Below are positions 47,377 through 56,756 of a stretch of DNA of 64,000 nt, piece by piece (the first letter of the stretch is position 1; every line of letters starts with the position of its first letter). Both the position numbers and the translations under genes were made by a program. The notes beneath the pieces were generated by a model, which was not told where the DNA came from, did not search any database, and worked only from the letters and a program-made list of their open reading frames with translations. The DNA comes from Vaginisenegalia massiliensis. GTDB lineage: Bacteria > Bacillota > Bacilli > Lactobacillales > Aerococcaceae. Location of the stretch: assembly GCF_900604935.1 (NCBI RefSeq), contig NZ_UWPC01000006.1, forward strand, positions 1-64,000, in the 5' to 3' direction.

Positions 47377-50300
47377 ATGCCAACAAATTTTGAAGTTGAA
47401 ATTAAAAATGCCTGCATAAATGCATGGCATAAAAATAAAATTTGCCCTTCTTTAGCGGGGGCTCAATTAATGCTGGAATCCGGATGGCGACCAGGCCAAC
47501 CATTGTCTAAATTAGCCGATGCGCCAAACTATAATTTGTTTGGGATAAAAGCAAGTCCTGACTGGAAAGGCGAAACTGTAACGATGGGAACACAAGAATT
47601 TATAGGTTCTTGGACTTCAATTAATGGTAGGTTCAGAAAATACGATTCTTGGAATCATTCTCTTGAAGATTACACATATTTCTTCACGAACACCGAATGG
47701 AGAAGAAATAATTATCGTAAGGTTGTGGGTCAATCAGACTATAAGATAGCTTGTGCCGAGGTTCAAAAGGCTGGATATGCAACTGATCCGCAATATGCTA
47801 AAAAGCTTATTAATCTGATTAATACTTATAAACTATATGAATGGGATAAAGAAGCCTATTCAAATTTGCCGTCTCAGGTAGCTACTGGTGGTGGTAAGTC
47901 GGTTGAAGTTGGTGGAAATATTAATCAAACATCAACCGATTATGTAAAGAACATTGCGGCAACTATTATTGGTGACAGTCTTGCGGTTGGAACTTTCCCT
48001 TATATTAAGAAACTTATTCCTAAAGCTAATGGAAATGTTAAAGGTAGCCGCCAATTAACGCATGCTTATTCATATGATTTAGATGCCACTCGCGTGACTA
48101 AATCAATGCTTTCTTCTGTTGCTCAAAATGTTGTGGTTATATTAGGAACTAACGCAGGTCTTAATAGACAAGATGTGACTAAATATATCGAGATGTTAGG
48201 AAACAGAAAAATTTTCTGGGTTAATACGGCTTCTAAAGGTGTTATTAACCAAGATAGACGAGATAACGTTACGAATGAAATTCGCTATCAAGCTCAAAAT
48301 CGTTCTAATGTGTTCCTGTTAGACTGGGATAAATTCTGTCAATCTAATTGGTCATCGTATTATGGTGGAGATATGGTCCACATGAACGCAACAGGTTATC
48401 AGAAACATGCAGAATTTATTGTTCATGGTATTTACCAGGGATTGAACCAAAAACAAACAGAAGTAAATCCTAATGCTAAACCTGAAAAAGGCGATAATAA
48501 AAATGCAAAAGGAATTGGTATTGAAAATATCGAATACGATGATGGTCGTTACTACTCATTATTAGGTGAGTCTTCTATTCAAGATAGAGAAGCTAACGAA
48601 CGGTTTTCTCGTCAGCAATCTTCAACTTTTGGATGGATAACGCGCAAATTTGAATCACAAGCAGAAGACGACCAAACACTGTTTAATGAAGCGCTAGCTA
48701 AATTAAAAGAATGGTCTACTCCTAGAGTTACTTATGATGTTCCGATTACATATTTACCAGATGGTATTAATGAGGGTGATTGGGTAGATGTTGTTGATCA
48801 TAACTTTAACCCGCCACTTTACTTAGAAGCACAAGTAGCAGAAATTATTGAGTCAGAAACCGATGAAACAAAAAACTCTGTTAAGTTAACTAACATTAAG
48901 GCTGTTGATTCAGGAATTCCTGATTATATTCAGGTTATGCAAAGTAAGCTTAAATATATCGAAGATAGATTCTTTGATGAATCAAGGATGGAATTAACGA
49001 TTGAATCATCTGAAGGCTTAGTTTTCCAGGATGGAATAACAAGTACTTTGCTATCAGTTAAACTGCTTCAAAATGGAGCTGAGATAACTTCGTATGCAGA
49101 TGAATGGGTATGGTGGAGACGGACTGACTTATTAACTGAATCAGAAGACGAATTATGGACAGCCGAAAGCTTACCTCATTTAACTGTAGAAGAAGACGAT
49201 TTTACCAACTTCGGAATCTATATGGTTGTAGCTAAAAAAGACGGGCGAATTATTGCAGACGCATCCATCAAGCTTAAGAAAGTTAAAACAGCAGATTCTG
49301 CTTATCAAATCGCTTTAAATAATGGCTTTAGAGGTACTGAACTTGAATGGCTAGAATCATTAAAAGGTAAAGACGGGCAAGACGGTGTAGGTATTCCAGG
49401 TCCTAAAGGTGAGGATGGGAAAACAACCTACACGCACGTTGCGTATGCTAGTGGTGGCTTGGGAGAAAACTTTAGTGTATCAGACCCGACTGGCCGAGCG
49501 TATATGGGAACATATGTAGACTTTACTGAAGCAGACAGTTTAGATCCAGCTAAATATAAATGGATGCTTGTTCAAGGACCTAAAGGGGATAAGGGCGACA
49601 GGGGTGCCGATGGTATTGCTGGTAAGGATGGTAAAGGTATTAAACTGACGACTGTTACATATGGCATTTCTGCCAATGAATCCACCCAACCAACTTCTTG
49701 GACAAGTCAGGTTCCTACTTTAGTCAAAGGTCAATACTTATGGACAAAAACAGTTTGGACTTACACCGATGACACAACAGAAACAGGTTATGTTAAAACT
49801 TATATTGCCAAGGATGGCAATAACGGTACTGACGGCATTGCTGGCAAAGATGGCGTAGGTATTAAAGCAACCACTATCACTTATGGGAAATCTACAAGCG
49901 GAACTTCAGCAAGTGGTATTACTTGGACTTCAGAAGTTCCTGTTGTTCCAGCAGGTGAATTCTTATGGACTAAGACTGTTTGGACATATACAGATAATAC
50001 GACAGAAACAGGGTATTCTGTTGCAAAAATGGGGTTAGATGGTGCGAATGGTGTTCCAGGAAAACCTGGCGCCGATGGTAAAACCCCATACATTCACACA
50101 GCCTATGCAAATATGCAACCAACCAACATATTAGACACTTCTAAACAACAAGCTAATAAAGGCTATTTAGGTGACCCTGTATTGACAGATTGGAATGGCA
50201 CTTCAGGTATAGCTGAAAAGATTGCTGTTACAAGTGGAAAAACCTATACATTTGTAAAAGATAGCAATGGAACAGCGGAAATCTATTGGCGTGTTGCAAT

Positions 50301-51531
50301 GTTTGATGCCAATTCAGTCTATGCAGATAGATTTATTATTGGTGATAATTATGGAACTTGGGTTTGTCCACCAAATGTAAAATTTATTTCACCGTCTTAT
50401 CCTACTGGGTCGAATCCTAAAATTTTTGTTGATACACCAAAAGATTTTTCAACAACAGACCCGAATAGAACACATATCGGACAATATACTGATTATGTTC
50501 AAGCGGATTCGACTAATCCTGAAATGTACAAGTGGATTAAGGTTAAAGGTGACCAAGGTCAAGATGGAGTTAACTTGGTTGAAGGTAGTTCAGAATTAAT
50601 TGTTGATACGAAGAATAATCTTAATATCTATCCAACGACTTCTTATACATATTTAGGATATGCGGACATTACAAGTATAGATAAATCTATATCGGCTGGA
50701 GATATAGTTACTGTTTCTTGTGATATTGATGCGGATGCACCAACCAAACTTCAGATTTACGATAAAAACTTTAATCACCTACTTAAATTTGAATCAACAA
50801 AATCAGTTGATTTAGTAGCAGGAGCTCAAAGAGTTTCAGTTACTTTCAAAATCGTTTCAGGTGGTCGAGCTAGTGGAAAGCACCGACTAGATTTTTACAA
50901 CTTTAATAATGGCGTGCATTTTAAAGTAACCAATATCAAAATAGAAAAAGGAAGTTATGCAACCCCTTATTCTAAGAATCCGATGGATATTCAAAAGGAT
51001 ATTGACGAAAAAGCCAAAGCGACTGATGTAGAAAGCGCCAATAAGCTAACACAAGAAGCGCTTAATAATATTCAAGGGCAAGTTCAAAATGCTATGCAAG
51101 AAGCACAAGCCAAAGCTAGCAAGGAAGAATTGAGTGCTTTCTTGAGTGCGTACAATGCTTTTATTGATGCGGTAGGTAAAGATAAAATCGCGACTGAAAA
51201 GAGTCTAGCTGATTCATTAAATCGTCTTGCCAAAGTTGAAAACAATTTAGGCGATATGGCCGAACGTTGGAGCTTCATTGATACTACTATGCAGATGAGT
51301 GAAGAAGGGTTTGTGATTGGGTCAAAATCAAAAGGAACTTATCTTCTTCAACGTGATGATCGTATTTCATTCTTTAACAATGGGGCAGAAGTGGCATTCA
51401 TTAGTGGTGGTATGTTGCAGATTAATCAAGCAATCTTTGTTGAGCGAGCCCAAATTGGTCAATATATGTTTGTTGCATATGAGAATGACCCAGAGATTCT
51501 TGTTCTTAGACACGTTGGGGGTGTTAAATAG
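47377..51531 (+). CDS. Tail lysin part 2: glucosaminidase + SGNH + rest of Tal + fibre
   Basis: 1384 residues. Residues about 5-165 are a glucosaminidase domain (AQLMLESGW with E34; NYNLFGIKA). Residues about 195-360 are an SGNH hydrolase (G199-D-S201, GTNAGL, D332-M-V-H335). Residues about 380-510 match the second half of the Tal domain (RYYSLLGESS, GWITRKFESQAEDDQTLFNE, then DWVDVVDHNFNPPLYLEA). Then follow Ig-like and collagen-like Gly-x-y stretches, two ~70-residue repeats (LWTKTVWTYTD), a carbohydrate-binding-like region and a C-terminal coiled coil. Strong own RBS AGGAGGGG. Confidence 0.88.
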   Translation: MPTNFEVEIKNACINAWHKNKICPSLAGAQLMLESGWRPGQPLSKLADAPNYNLFGIKASPDWKGETVTMGTQEFIGSWTSINGRFRKYDSWNHSLEDYTYFFTNTEWRRNNYRKVVGQSDYKIACAEVQKAGYATDPQYAKKLINLINTYKLYEWDKEAYSNLPSQVATGGGKSVEVGGNINQTSTDYVKNIAATIIGDSLAVGTFPYIKKLIPKANGNVKGSRQLTHAYSYDLDATRVTKSMLSSVAQNVVVILGTNAGLNRQDVTKYIEMLGNRKIFWVNTASKGVINQDRRDNVTNEIRYQAQNRSNVFLLDWDKFCQSNWSSYYGGDMVHMNATGYQKHAEFIVHGIYQGLNQKQTEVNPNAKPEKGDNKNAKGIGIENIEYDDGRYYSLLGESSIQDREANERFSRQQSSTFGWITRKFESQAEDDQTLFNEALAKLKEWSTPRVTYDVPITYLPDGINEGDWVDVVDHNFNPPLYLEAQVAEIIESETDETKNSVKLTNIKAVDSGIPDYIQVMQSKLKYIEDRFFDESRMELTIESSEGLVFQDGITSTLLSVKLLQNGAEITSYADEWVWWRRTDLLTESEDELWTAESLPHLTVEEDDFTNFGIYMVVAKKDGRIIADASIKLKKVKTADSAYQIALNNGFRGTELEWLESLKGKDGQDGVGIPGPKGEDGKTTYTHVAYASGGLGENFSVSDPTGRAYMGTYVDFTEADSLDPAKYKWMLVQGPKGDKGDRGADGIAGKDGKGIKLTTVTYGISANESTQPTSWTSQVPTLVKGQYLWTKTVWTYTDDTTETGYVKTYIAKDGNNGTDGIAGKDGVGIKATTITYGKSTSGTSASGITWTSEVPVVPAGEFLWTKTVWTYTDNTTETGYSVAKMGLDGANGVPGKPGADGKTPYIHTAYANMQPTNILDTSKQQANKGYLGDPVLTDWNGTSGIAEKIAVTSGKTYTFVKDSNGTAEIYWRVAMFDANSVYADRFIIGDNYGTWVCPPNVKFISPSYPTGSNPKIFVDTPKDFSTTDPNRTHIGQYTDYVQADSTNPEMYKWIKVKGDQGQDGVNLVEGSSELIVDTKNNLNIYPTTSYTYLGYADITSIDKSISAGDIVTVSCDIDADAPTKLQIYDKNFNHLLKFESTKSVDLVAGAQRVSVTFKIVSGGRASGKHRLDFYNFNNGVHFKVTNIKIEKGSYATPYSKNPMDIQKDIDEKAKATDVESANKLTQEALNNIQGQVQNAMQEAQAKASKEELSAFLSAYNAFIDAVGKDKIATEKSLADSLNRLAKVENNLGDMAERWSFIDTTMQMSEEGFVIGSKSKGTYLLQRDDRISFFNNGAEVAFISGGMLQINQAIFVERAQIGQYMFVAYENDPEILVLRHVGGVK

Positions 51532-53489
51532 TGGCTACAGGAACATATACGACATACACCGCTCAAGTTACAAGCGGTTTGTATGCTCGAATTAAAATAA
51601 AAAATGATAATCCGGATACAGTCAATAATAGAACGCTTGTCTATTATGAAGCTGATGTATACCGCGGTGCTGGTTGGGCTTGGTATGACTTGATGAATCA
51701 TACTGACTTCAAAATCACCATTGATGGCCAAGTAGTTTATTCAACAGCTACAGGAAATTATGATTTAAGAAATTCAGATTCATCGCCAGTTAAATCAGGA
51801 AGTATTTATGTTAATCACTCGGAAGATGGGACTAAGACATTTAACTTTGAGTTTTATGTTGATGCGACTGAAACAAAATCAGGAATTTACCCAGCAAGTG
51901 TTAAAGGGGCATATCAACTTCCAAATATTGCTCGAGTATCTGATTTTACATTCAGTTCAAGTAGTGTTCCTTTAGGAACGGCAGTCACTGTTAACATCGC
52001 TAGAGGAAGCACAGCTTTAACTCATAAGATTTTATACAGTTTTAATGGTGTTGAAACTCAACTTGCTACAGGTGTAGCAACTCAAGCGAGTATTACAATT
52101 CCTGCCTCTGTCGCTTCATCATTTACTAATGTTCAGAGCTTTAATATTCCAATTATTGTAGAGACATATAACGGGTCAGCATTGTTAGGAAGAAAAACAA
52201 ATAACTTAACGTTAACTTTAATCGCAGCAACATATAAGCCTAAGTTAACTAGTGTTACTATCCAAGAACAGACTGCTAGTGTATCGGCCGCCTTTACAGA
52301 TAATTTGAACTATTTAGCTAATTTGTCGACAATTAAAATTACGGCTAATGGATTGAGCTTAGTAGGTGCGGCTTCTTTATACACGTACGAGTATCGAGTA
52401 AAAGAGTATCCAGATTGGGCTACTAGAAATTCAGGAAACTCAATCACGCTTGGACCATTTCCTTTTGCGATTAGTGCGAAAACAGCATTAACTTTAGAAG
52501 TTAGAGCAATTGATTCACGTGGATTTGCTTCTGATTGGGTATCTAGCCCAACCGCAACACTGCATCCATACACCTCGCCTGTACTTGGCTCAATGGCTGT
52601 ATTTCGTGGTGGTAGTGCTACTGATGCCATTGTTAATCGTAACTGGAGTGTTAAGAGCATAACGCCTGGAGATGCCTCAACAGAAAAGAATATTGCAAAT
52701 TTACGTTTCTTAGTAAGAGAACAAGGCACAACGGCTTGGTATGGAAATACCGGAGCAACTTCAACAGCATTAAGTGGAGTTAACTCTCAAGCGGTTCTCT
52801 CAGGAACTTTCTTAGGTAATAAAAATTACGAAATTAAAGCGGTATTGAGTGATAAATTCAATACAGTTGAAAGTGCTATTATGGTGCTTCCAACTGAGCA
52901 GCTTCCGATTTCGTTTTACAAAGATAAGATTTCAATTGGTGAGATAGTTGATAAAGCTAGTGCATTTACATTGAATGTATCAACTGGTGGGGTTAAATCG
53001 AAAGGCCAAGTCCAAATCAACAAGAACGACAACGCTTTACAACTTAAAGGTGATACTCGAATATTCCAAGAGTTTTTCAAAGCAGGCGTTAGAAAAGGGT
53101 ATTTAGGATTTCCTTCTGCTGGTAGCGACTTCTTTTATATTGCTAATGAGGCTGTTAGTAAAACTCTAGAGCTCGGAACTCTAGCTAGATATGGTGGCGA
53201 AGTATTACTTACAAATTCCACTTTAAGTCCGACCCTGTCTATGTTAAATGGTGGGGTGGTCATGGTGCATGCTGATGTTAATGCGAATAACTATACAACT
53301 TCTTTGATGGTATGGGTGTGGGAAACAGCACCTGGTAAGCTGGTAAACTTCCCAACTAACATGGGTCTGCTTTGGAACATAAACGTGAACGGTACACAAC
53401 TTTATCAAATATTTTTCCCGGCAAATACTTCATTGCCAATTAAACGCAGGGAAAGAAATAATTCGGGGGTGTGGTCCGCATGGGCGTAA
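51531..53489 (+). CDS. DUF859-type tail tip / receptor-binding protein
   Basis: 652 residues, beta-rich, starting at GTG with RBS GGGGGTG (TAGTG overlap with the previous stop). It matches the layout of the Siphovirus DUF859 proteins of streptococcal phages: ARIKIKNDNPDTVNNRTLVY at the start and ISFYKDKISIGEIVDKASAF later, followed by a lectin-like C-terminal region ending NNSGVWSAWA. The likely role is host recognition. Confidence 0.8.
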   Translation: MATGTYTTYTAQVTSGLYARIKIKNDNPDTVNNRTLVYYEADVYRGAGWAWYDLMNHTDFKITIDGQVVYSTATGNYDLRNSDSSPVKSGSIYVNHSEDGTKTFNFEFYVDATETKSGIYPASVKGAYQLPNIARVSDFTFSSSSVPLGTAVTVNIARGSTALTHKILYSFNGVETQLATGVATQASITIPASVASSFTNVQSFNIPIIVETYNGSALLGRKTNNLTLTLIAATYKPKLTSVTIQEQTASVSAAFTDNLNYLANLSTIKITANGLSLVGAASLYTYEYRVKEYPDWATRNSGNSITLGPFPFAISAKTALTLEVRAIDSRGFASDWVSSPTATLHPYTSPVLGSMAVFRGGSATDAIVNRNWSVKSITPGDASTEKNIANLRFLVREQGTTAWYGNTGATSTALSGVNSQAVLSGTFLGNKNYEIKAVLSDKFNTVESAIMVLPTEQLPISFYKDKISIGEIVDKASAFTLNVSTGGVKSKGQVQINKNDNALQLKGDTRIFQEFFKAGVRKGYLGFPSAGSDFFYIANEAVSKTLELGTLARYGGEVLLTNSTLSPTLSMLNGGVVMVHADVNANNYTTSLMVWVWETAPGKLVNFPTNMGLLWNINVNGTQLYQIFFPANTSLPIKRRERNNSGVWSAWA

Positions 53490-53776
53490 AAAATGTATAC
53501 CTTAATATTGATGAACAAGGAAAGGTCCTAGACTTAAGTTTCGAGTCAGGGACCTTTTATTGTGAAGTGGATGAGGTAGTCACAGCCGATGAAGTGAAAC
53601 AAAGTATCGGATTTAATGACTACAACTTGTCTTGGCAGAACAACTGTCTGGTAGCTGATCAACCTAAAAAACTATCGGAAATGGATTTACTAAAAGCACA
53701 ACTCAATGCGTCACTCGAACAAAACAAATTCCTAGAAGACTGTCTAATCGAGTTAGCGAGTGTTGTGTATGCGTAA
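53480..53776 (+). CDS. Small tail-region protein (98 aa)
   Basis: 98 residues (MGVKNVYLNIDEQGKVLDLS...) with a C-terminal helix (LLKAQLNASLEQNKFLEDCL) like that of small proteins following receptor-binding genes. ATG at 53480, RBS GGGGGTG, overlapping the previous gene by 10 bp. Confidence 0.65.
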   Translation: MGVKNVYLNIDEQGKVLDLSFESGTFYCEVDEVVTADEVKQSIGFNDYNLSWQNNCLVADQPKKLSEMDLLKAQLNASLEQNKFLEDCLIELASVVYA

Positions 53777-53825
53777 TTTGTTTATCCTATTGATTCGACT
53801 TATTGAAAGAAAGGAGGTGTATTCA

Positions 53826-53960
53826 ATGATGGCAATGTTATTTGCAATTAAAATCGTCGCAGGCGATTTAACATTTGCTCAGGTACCGCGTTTATTGAAA
53901 GACAAGGTTAAAGCTGAGTTGGAAAACATGGGCGTCGGTGAATTAGCAACCGAGGCTTAA
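53826..53960 (+). CDS. CD1375/XkdX-like small phage protein
   Basis: 44 residues: MMAMLFAIKIVAGDLTFAQV, then PRLLKDKVKAELENMG. It matches the small CD1375-like/XkdX proteins encoded before holins. I use the ATG at 53826 with the strong RBS AAAGGAGGTG; the frame opens earlier (53760). Confidence 0.7.
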   Translation: MMAMLFAIKIVAGDLTFAQVPRLLKDKVKAELENMGVGELATEA

Positions 53961-53965
53961 TTCTT

Positions 53966-53991
53966 AGCCACCCGGAGGTGGCTTTTATTTT
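53966..53991 (+). terminator. Hairpin terminator before the lysis module
   Basis: GCCACC CGGA GGTGGC followed by TTTTATTTTG, between the XkdX-like gene and the next gene. Confidence 0.65.
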
Positions 53992-54002
53992 GGGGGTAAT
54001 TT

Positions 54003-54374
54003 ATGACTGAATTCTTTTCAGAACTTAGCACACTATTTATAAATCATATGATGGAAGCTATCGTAGCTTCTTTTTTTATTGGCATAGGATGGATTTTTAA
54101 CAAGGGAGTAAAAGCTTACCGCGAACATTTGGAGTTCAAAGAAGCAAGAATGTCAGAGGAAAGCACTGAGCAAGATTTAATTAAGCAGGGCGTGCTGTCA
54201 TTGTTAAGATTTAGAATTAATCGAATTTGCAAAATAGTGAAAGAAAATGGAGAAATGACGCTAGACGAAAAACAAGATTTAGATGACATGATGAAAGCTT
54301 ATGCAAATCTTGGTGGGAATGGTCGAACTAAAATGCTTTACGAAGAAATAATCAAACTAAAAATTAAATTATAG
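54003..54374 (+). CDS. Single-span membrane phage protein before holin
   Basis: 123 residues with one membrane helix (about 15-34, MEAIVASFFIGIGWIFNKGV) and a charged cytoplasmic helical tail. Its position directly before the holin suggests a lysis-related role (second holin or anti-holin); that is inference. RBS GGGGGT. Confidence 0.6.
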   Translation: MTEFFSELSTLFINHMMEAIVASFFIGIGWIFNKGVKAYREHLEFKEARMSEESTEQDLIKQGVLSLLRFRINRICKIVKENGEMTLDEKQDLDDMMKAYANLGGNGRTKMLYEEIIKLKIKL

Positions 54375-54386
54375 GAGGCAAAACTG

Positions 54387-54614
54387 ATGAAAATTAATTG
54401 GAAAGTTAGATTGCAGCACAAATCATTTTGGGTAGCTTTAACAGGTTTAATCATTTTATTAGCTCAGCAATTAGGCTTCGAATTGCCAGGAAATATTGAT
54501 GCGATTATCAATACAATTCTTTCGATTGCTGTCTTAATAGGAGTAATCAATGATCCGACTACACACGGGTTAAATGACAGTAATCAGGCCATGCTGTATG
54601 AAGAACCCAAGTAG
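54387..54614 (+). CDS. phiLC3-family holin
   Basis: 75 residues starting MKINWKVRLQHKSFWVALTG, the phiLC3 holin signature, with two membrane segments and the end motif NDPTTHGLNDS. It permits endolysin access to the cell wall. RBS AGGAGG. Confidence 0.93.
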   Translation: MKINWKVRLQHKSFWVALTGLIILLAQQLGFELPGNIDAIINTILSIAVLIGVINDPTTHGLNDSNQAMLYEEPK

Positions 54615-54621
54615 GTGACTT

Positions 54622-56070
54622 ATGGATAAAAATATTGAAAGAATTATCAAGGTGTATCGGGCAACTGATACACCTTTCTTTTTATCTGTCGTTATCGCTC
54701 AGTACATGATTGAGTCTAACAACGGTACAAGTGAGTTAGCCAAGCAGGCGCATAACTACTTTGGACATAAAATTGGCGAAAACTGGAATGGCCAAATTTA
54801 CTACAAAGATGCTACCGAAGAACAAAATGGCAAGATGGTTAACGTTGGACAGACCGCTTGGAGAAAATATTCCACCTTAGAAGAATGCGTCGCAGATCAC
54901 TTAAATTGGCTTACTCAAACTGAGTGGTACAAGAACTATTACGCGGATGCAATTAACGCTAAGACATACAAGGAACAAGCAGAAGTCTTAGAAGGTAAGT
55001 ATGCGACTGCAAGCTATTATGCCGAAGCGATTATCGACAAAATCGAAAAGTTAAAACTGTACGAATACGATCAAGAGAAAGGATCTGATCAAGTTATGGG
55101 AATTAAAAAACCAAAACGCTTATTTGCTGACTATTTGCACGCTGGGTACATGAATCCGATTAAAGGGGTAGTGATCCATAATGATGCAGGGTCTATCGGT
55201 GGGACTGCAACTTTCTATAAAGGGTGGCTTCGAAACCGTGATAAAGATCTAGGAATCGCGCACTATTACATTACTGAGGAAGAAATTGGGCGCTATATCA
55301 ATACGAATGAAGTTGGATGGCATACGGCTAACACAGAAGGCAATGGCCACTATATTGGCTATGAGGTATGCCAGTCTATCGGAGCAAGCCGTGAGGAATT
55401 CCTTCGCAATGAAGATATGACTTTGCGTCAAGTGGCGGAAGATATGCTTTTCTACAAGATTCCGGTTAACCGCAACACAGTCCGTTTGCACAAAGAATTC
55501 AGCTCAACGACTTGCCCGCATCGCTCTTGGGACTTGCATGGCCAAAGTGTAAACTCAGTTAAAGACTACTGGATTGCTAAAATCAAGCATTATCAATCGT
55601 TAGGTAAGACAGTAGATGAAATGATTGATGCAGAAAACAAAGGAGTCAAAGCTCCAGTATCAAAACCACAAGCGCCTAAAAGCGAACCAAAACCAACGAT
55701 TAAAAAGGCAGAAAATATCTTTGCTGAATTAAAAGAAGGCCAGGAAGTGACGATTCGTAAGCAGATGACTCACTGGTTCATTCCGGATGGAAATGGAGGC
55801 AAGAAACCATCTATTTCAGTCGCTGGTAAGAAAGACAAGATTAAGAAGGTCATTTCGTGCGATAAATCTAACTCAAAACGAGCTTACTTATTAGCTGGGT
55901 TTAACTCATGGATCCTTGAGCAAGACTTAGAAGAAGCATACGCCTCACTTACTAAAGTTGAAGGTGCACCAGCAAAACAAAATCCAACTCCGGCTGTAGC
56001 AATGGTCGACGGTGAAGGATATGTGCATTTGAATGGCGTAAAATACAAAGTGAATTTGACCAAAGAATAA
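54622..56070 (+). CDS. Endolysin: glucosaminidase + amidase + SH3-like binding domain
   Basis: 482 residues. Residues about 1-155 form a glucosaminidase domain (AQYMIESNNGTS with E31, HNYFGHKIG). Residues about 170-330 form an amidase_2 domain (GVVIHNDAGS, TCPHRSWDLHG zinc motif). Residues about 375-450 look like an SH3b-type wall-binding domain. No signal peptide, so it relies on the holin. Its N-terminal enzyme is related in type to that of the tail lysin part 2. Confidence 0.92.
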   Translation: MDKNIERIIKVYRATDTPFFLSVVIAQYMIESNNGTSELAKQAHNYFGHKIGENWNGQIYYKDATEEQNGKMVNVGQTAWRKYSTLEECVADHLNWLTQTEWYKNYYADAINAKTYKEQAEVLEGKYATASYYAEAIIDKIEKLKLYEYDQEKGSDQVMGIKKPKRLFADYLHAGYMNPIKGVVIHNDAGSIGGTATFYKGWLRNRDKDLGIAHYYITEEEIGRYINTNEVGWHTANTEGNGHYIGYEVCQSIGASREEFLRNEDMTLRQVAEDMLFYKIPVNRNTVRLHKEFSSTTCPHRSWDLHGQSVNSVKDYWIAKIKHYQSLGKTVDEMIDAENKGVKAPVSKPQAPKSEPKPTIKKAENIFAELKEGQEVTIRKQMTHWFIPDGNGGKKPSISVAGKKDKIKKVISCDKSNSKRAYLLAGFNSWILEQDLEEAYASLTKVEGAPAKQNPTPAVAMVDGEGYVHLNGVKYKVNLTKE

Positions 56071-56157
56071 TATTCCTTTAAACAGGAATATCTTTAGGTT
56101 ATTCCACTTAAAAGGAATAAAGGGTATCCCAGAAATGGGGTACCCTCTTTTTTTATG
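56071..56157 (+). terminator. Three consecutive hairpins ending the late operon
   Basis: ATATTCCT/AGGAATAT (56071-56092), TTATTCC/GGAATAA (56099-56120) and AGGGTATCCC/GGGGTACCCT (56121-56145), the last followed by CTTTTTTT. The third is a strong terminator; the first two share the ATTCC/GGAAT core. Confidence 0.85.
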
Positions 56158-56175
56158 ACTTTAATCATATAACAG

Positions 56176-56204
56176 TTGCAAATTATGTTTACTCAGAGTA
56201 TATT
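56176..56204 (+). promoter_or_regulatory. Promoter of the Panacea/MazF-like module
   Basis: TTGCAA (56176-56181), 17 bp, TATATT (56199-56204), 36 bp before the antitoxin start. It lies after the late terminator, so the module can be expressed in the lysogen. Confidence 0.65.
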
Positions 56205-56240
56205 TGTGATACTAGTATGATAATAGGGGAGGGTATACAA

Positions 56241-56756
56241 ATGTCGCAAAGGGTTCATAGTATTGCAAACTATTTAATCAATTCATATGAGCGAATTACT
56301 GAATCTTCATTCAATAATGATGAGATTACCCTTCAGAAGTTGATGTATTTTTCTCAAAAAACAGCATTTGCATTCCAAGGTAAACCAATCATTGATGAAG
56401 ATTTCGAAGGATGGAAGCACGGTCCAGTATTGCCATCGCTCAGATTCTTTTTTGAATATTACAATCCAAACGATTCTATTCATGATGAGCTTACTGAAAC
56501 AGAAAAATATATCATTGATAATACTATCTATATGTATGGTAGATTCGCACCATGGACATTGCGTAATATGTCACATGAAGAAAAAGCGTGGAAAAATTCT
56601 AGAATAGGATTGTCCGAAGGTGCTTGTGGATCTCGAGTAATTGAATTAGATGATATAAAAAAAGACGCAGAAGAAGTCAGATTATATGACCACCAATTCG
56701 ATATGTATCTTGATGAATTTGAAGATGTCGAGGGGGAGTTTGTTAGTGTCCAATAG
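56241..56756 (+). CDS. Panacea (DUF4065/SocA-like) domain protein, likely antitoxin
   Basis: 171 residues. The Panacea pattern is clear: EITLQKLMYFSQKTAFAFQG, FEGWKHGPVLPSLRFFFEYY and WTLRNMSHEEKAWKNSR. Panacea proteins neutralise many unrelated toxins encoded next to them. ATG at 56241 has the strong RBS GGGGAGGG. Its end overlaps the toxin gene by 11 bp. Position between endolysin and attR marks it as lysogenic-conversion cargo. Confidence 0.82.
   Translation: MSQRVHSIANYLINSYERITESSFNNDEITLQKLMYFSQKTAFAFQGKPIIDEDFEGWKHGPVLPSLRFFFEYYNPNDSIHDELTETEKYIIDNTIYMYGRFAPWTLRNMSHEEKAWKNSRIGLSEGACGSRVIELDDIKKDAEEVRLYDHQFDMYLDEFEDVEGEFVSVQ

Noticed and set aside
56686-56745. Longer N-terminus of the MazF-like toxin
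   Set aside because: It would lie inside the antitoxin gene without an RBS; the GTG at 56746 follows GAGGGGGAG.
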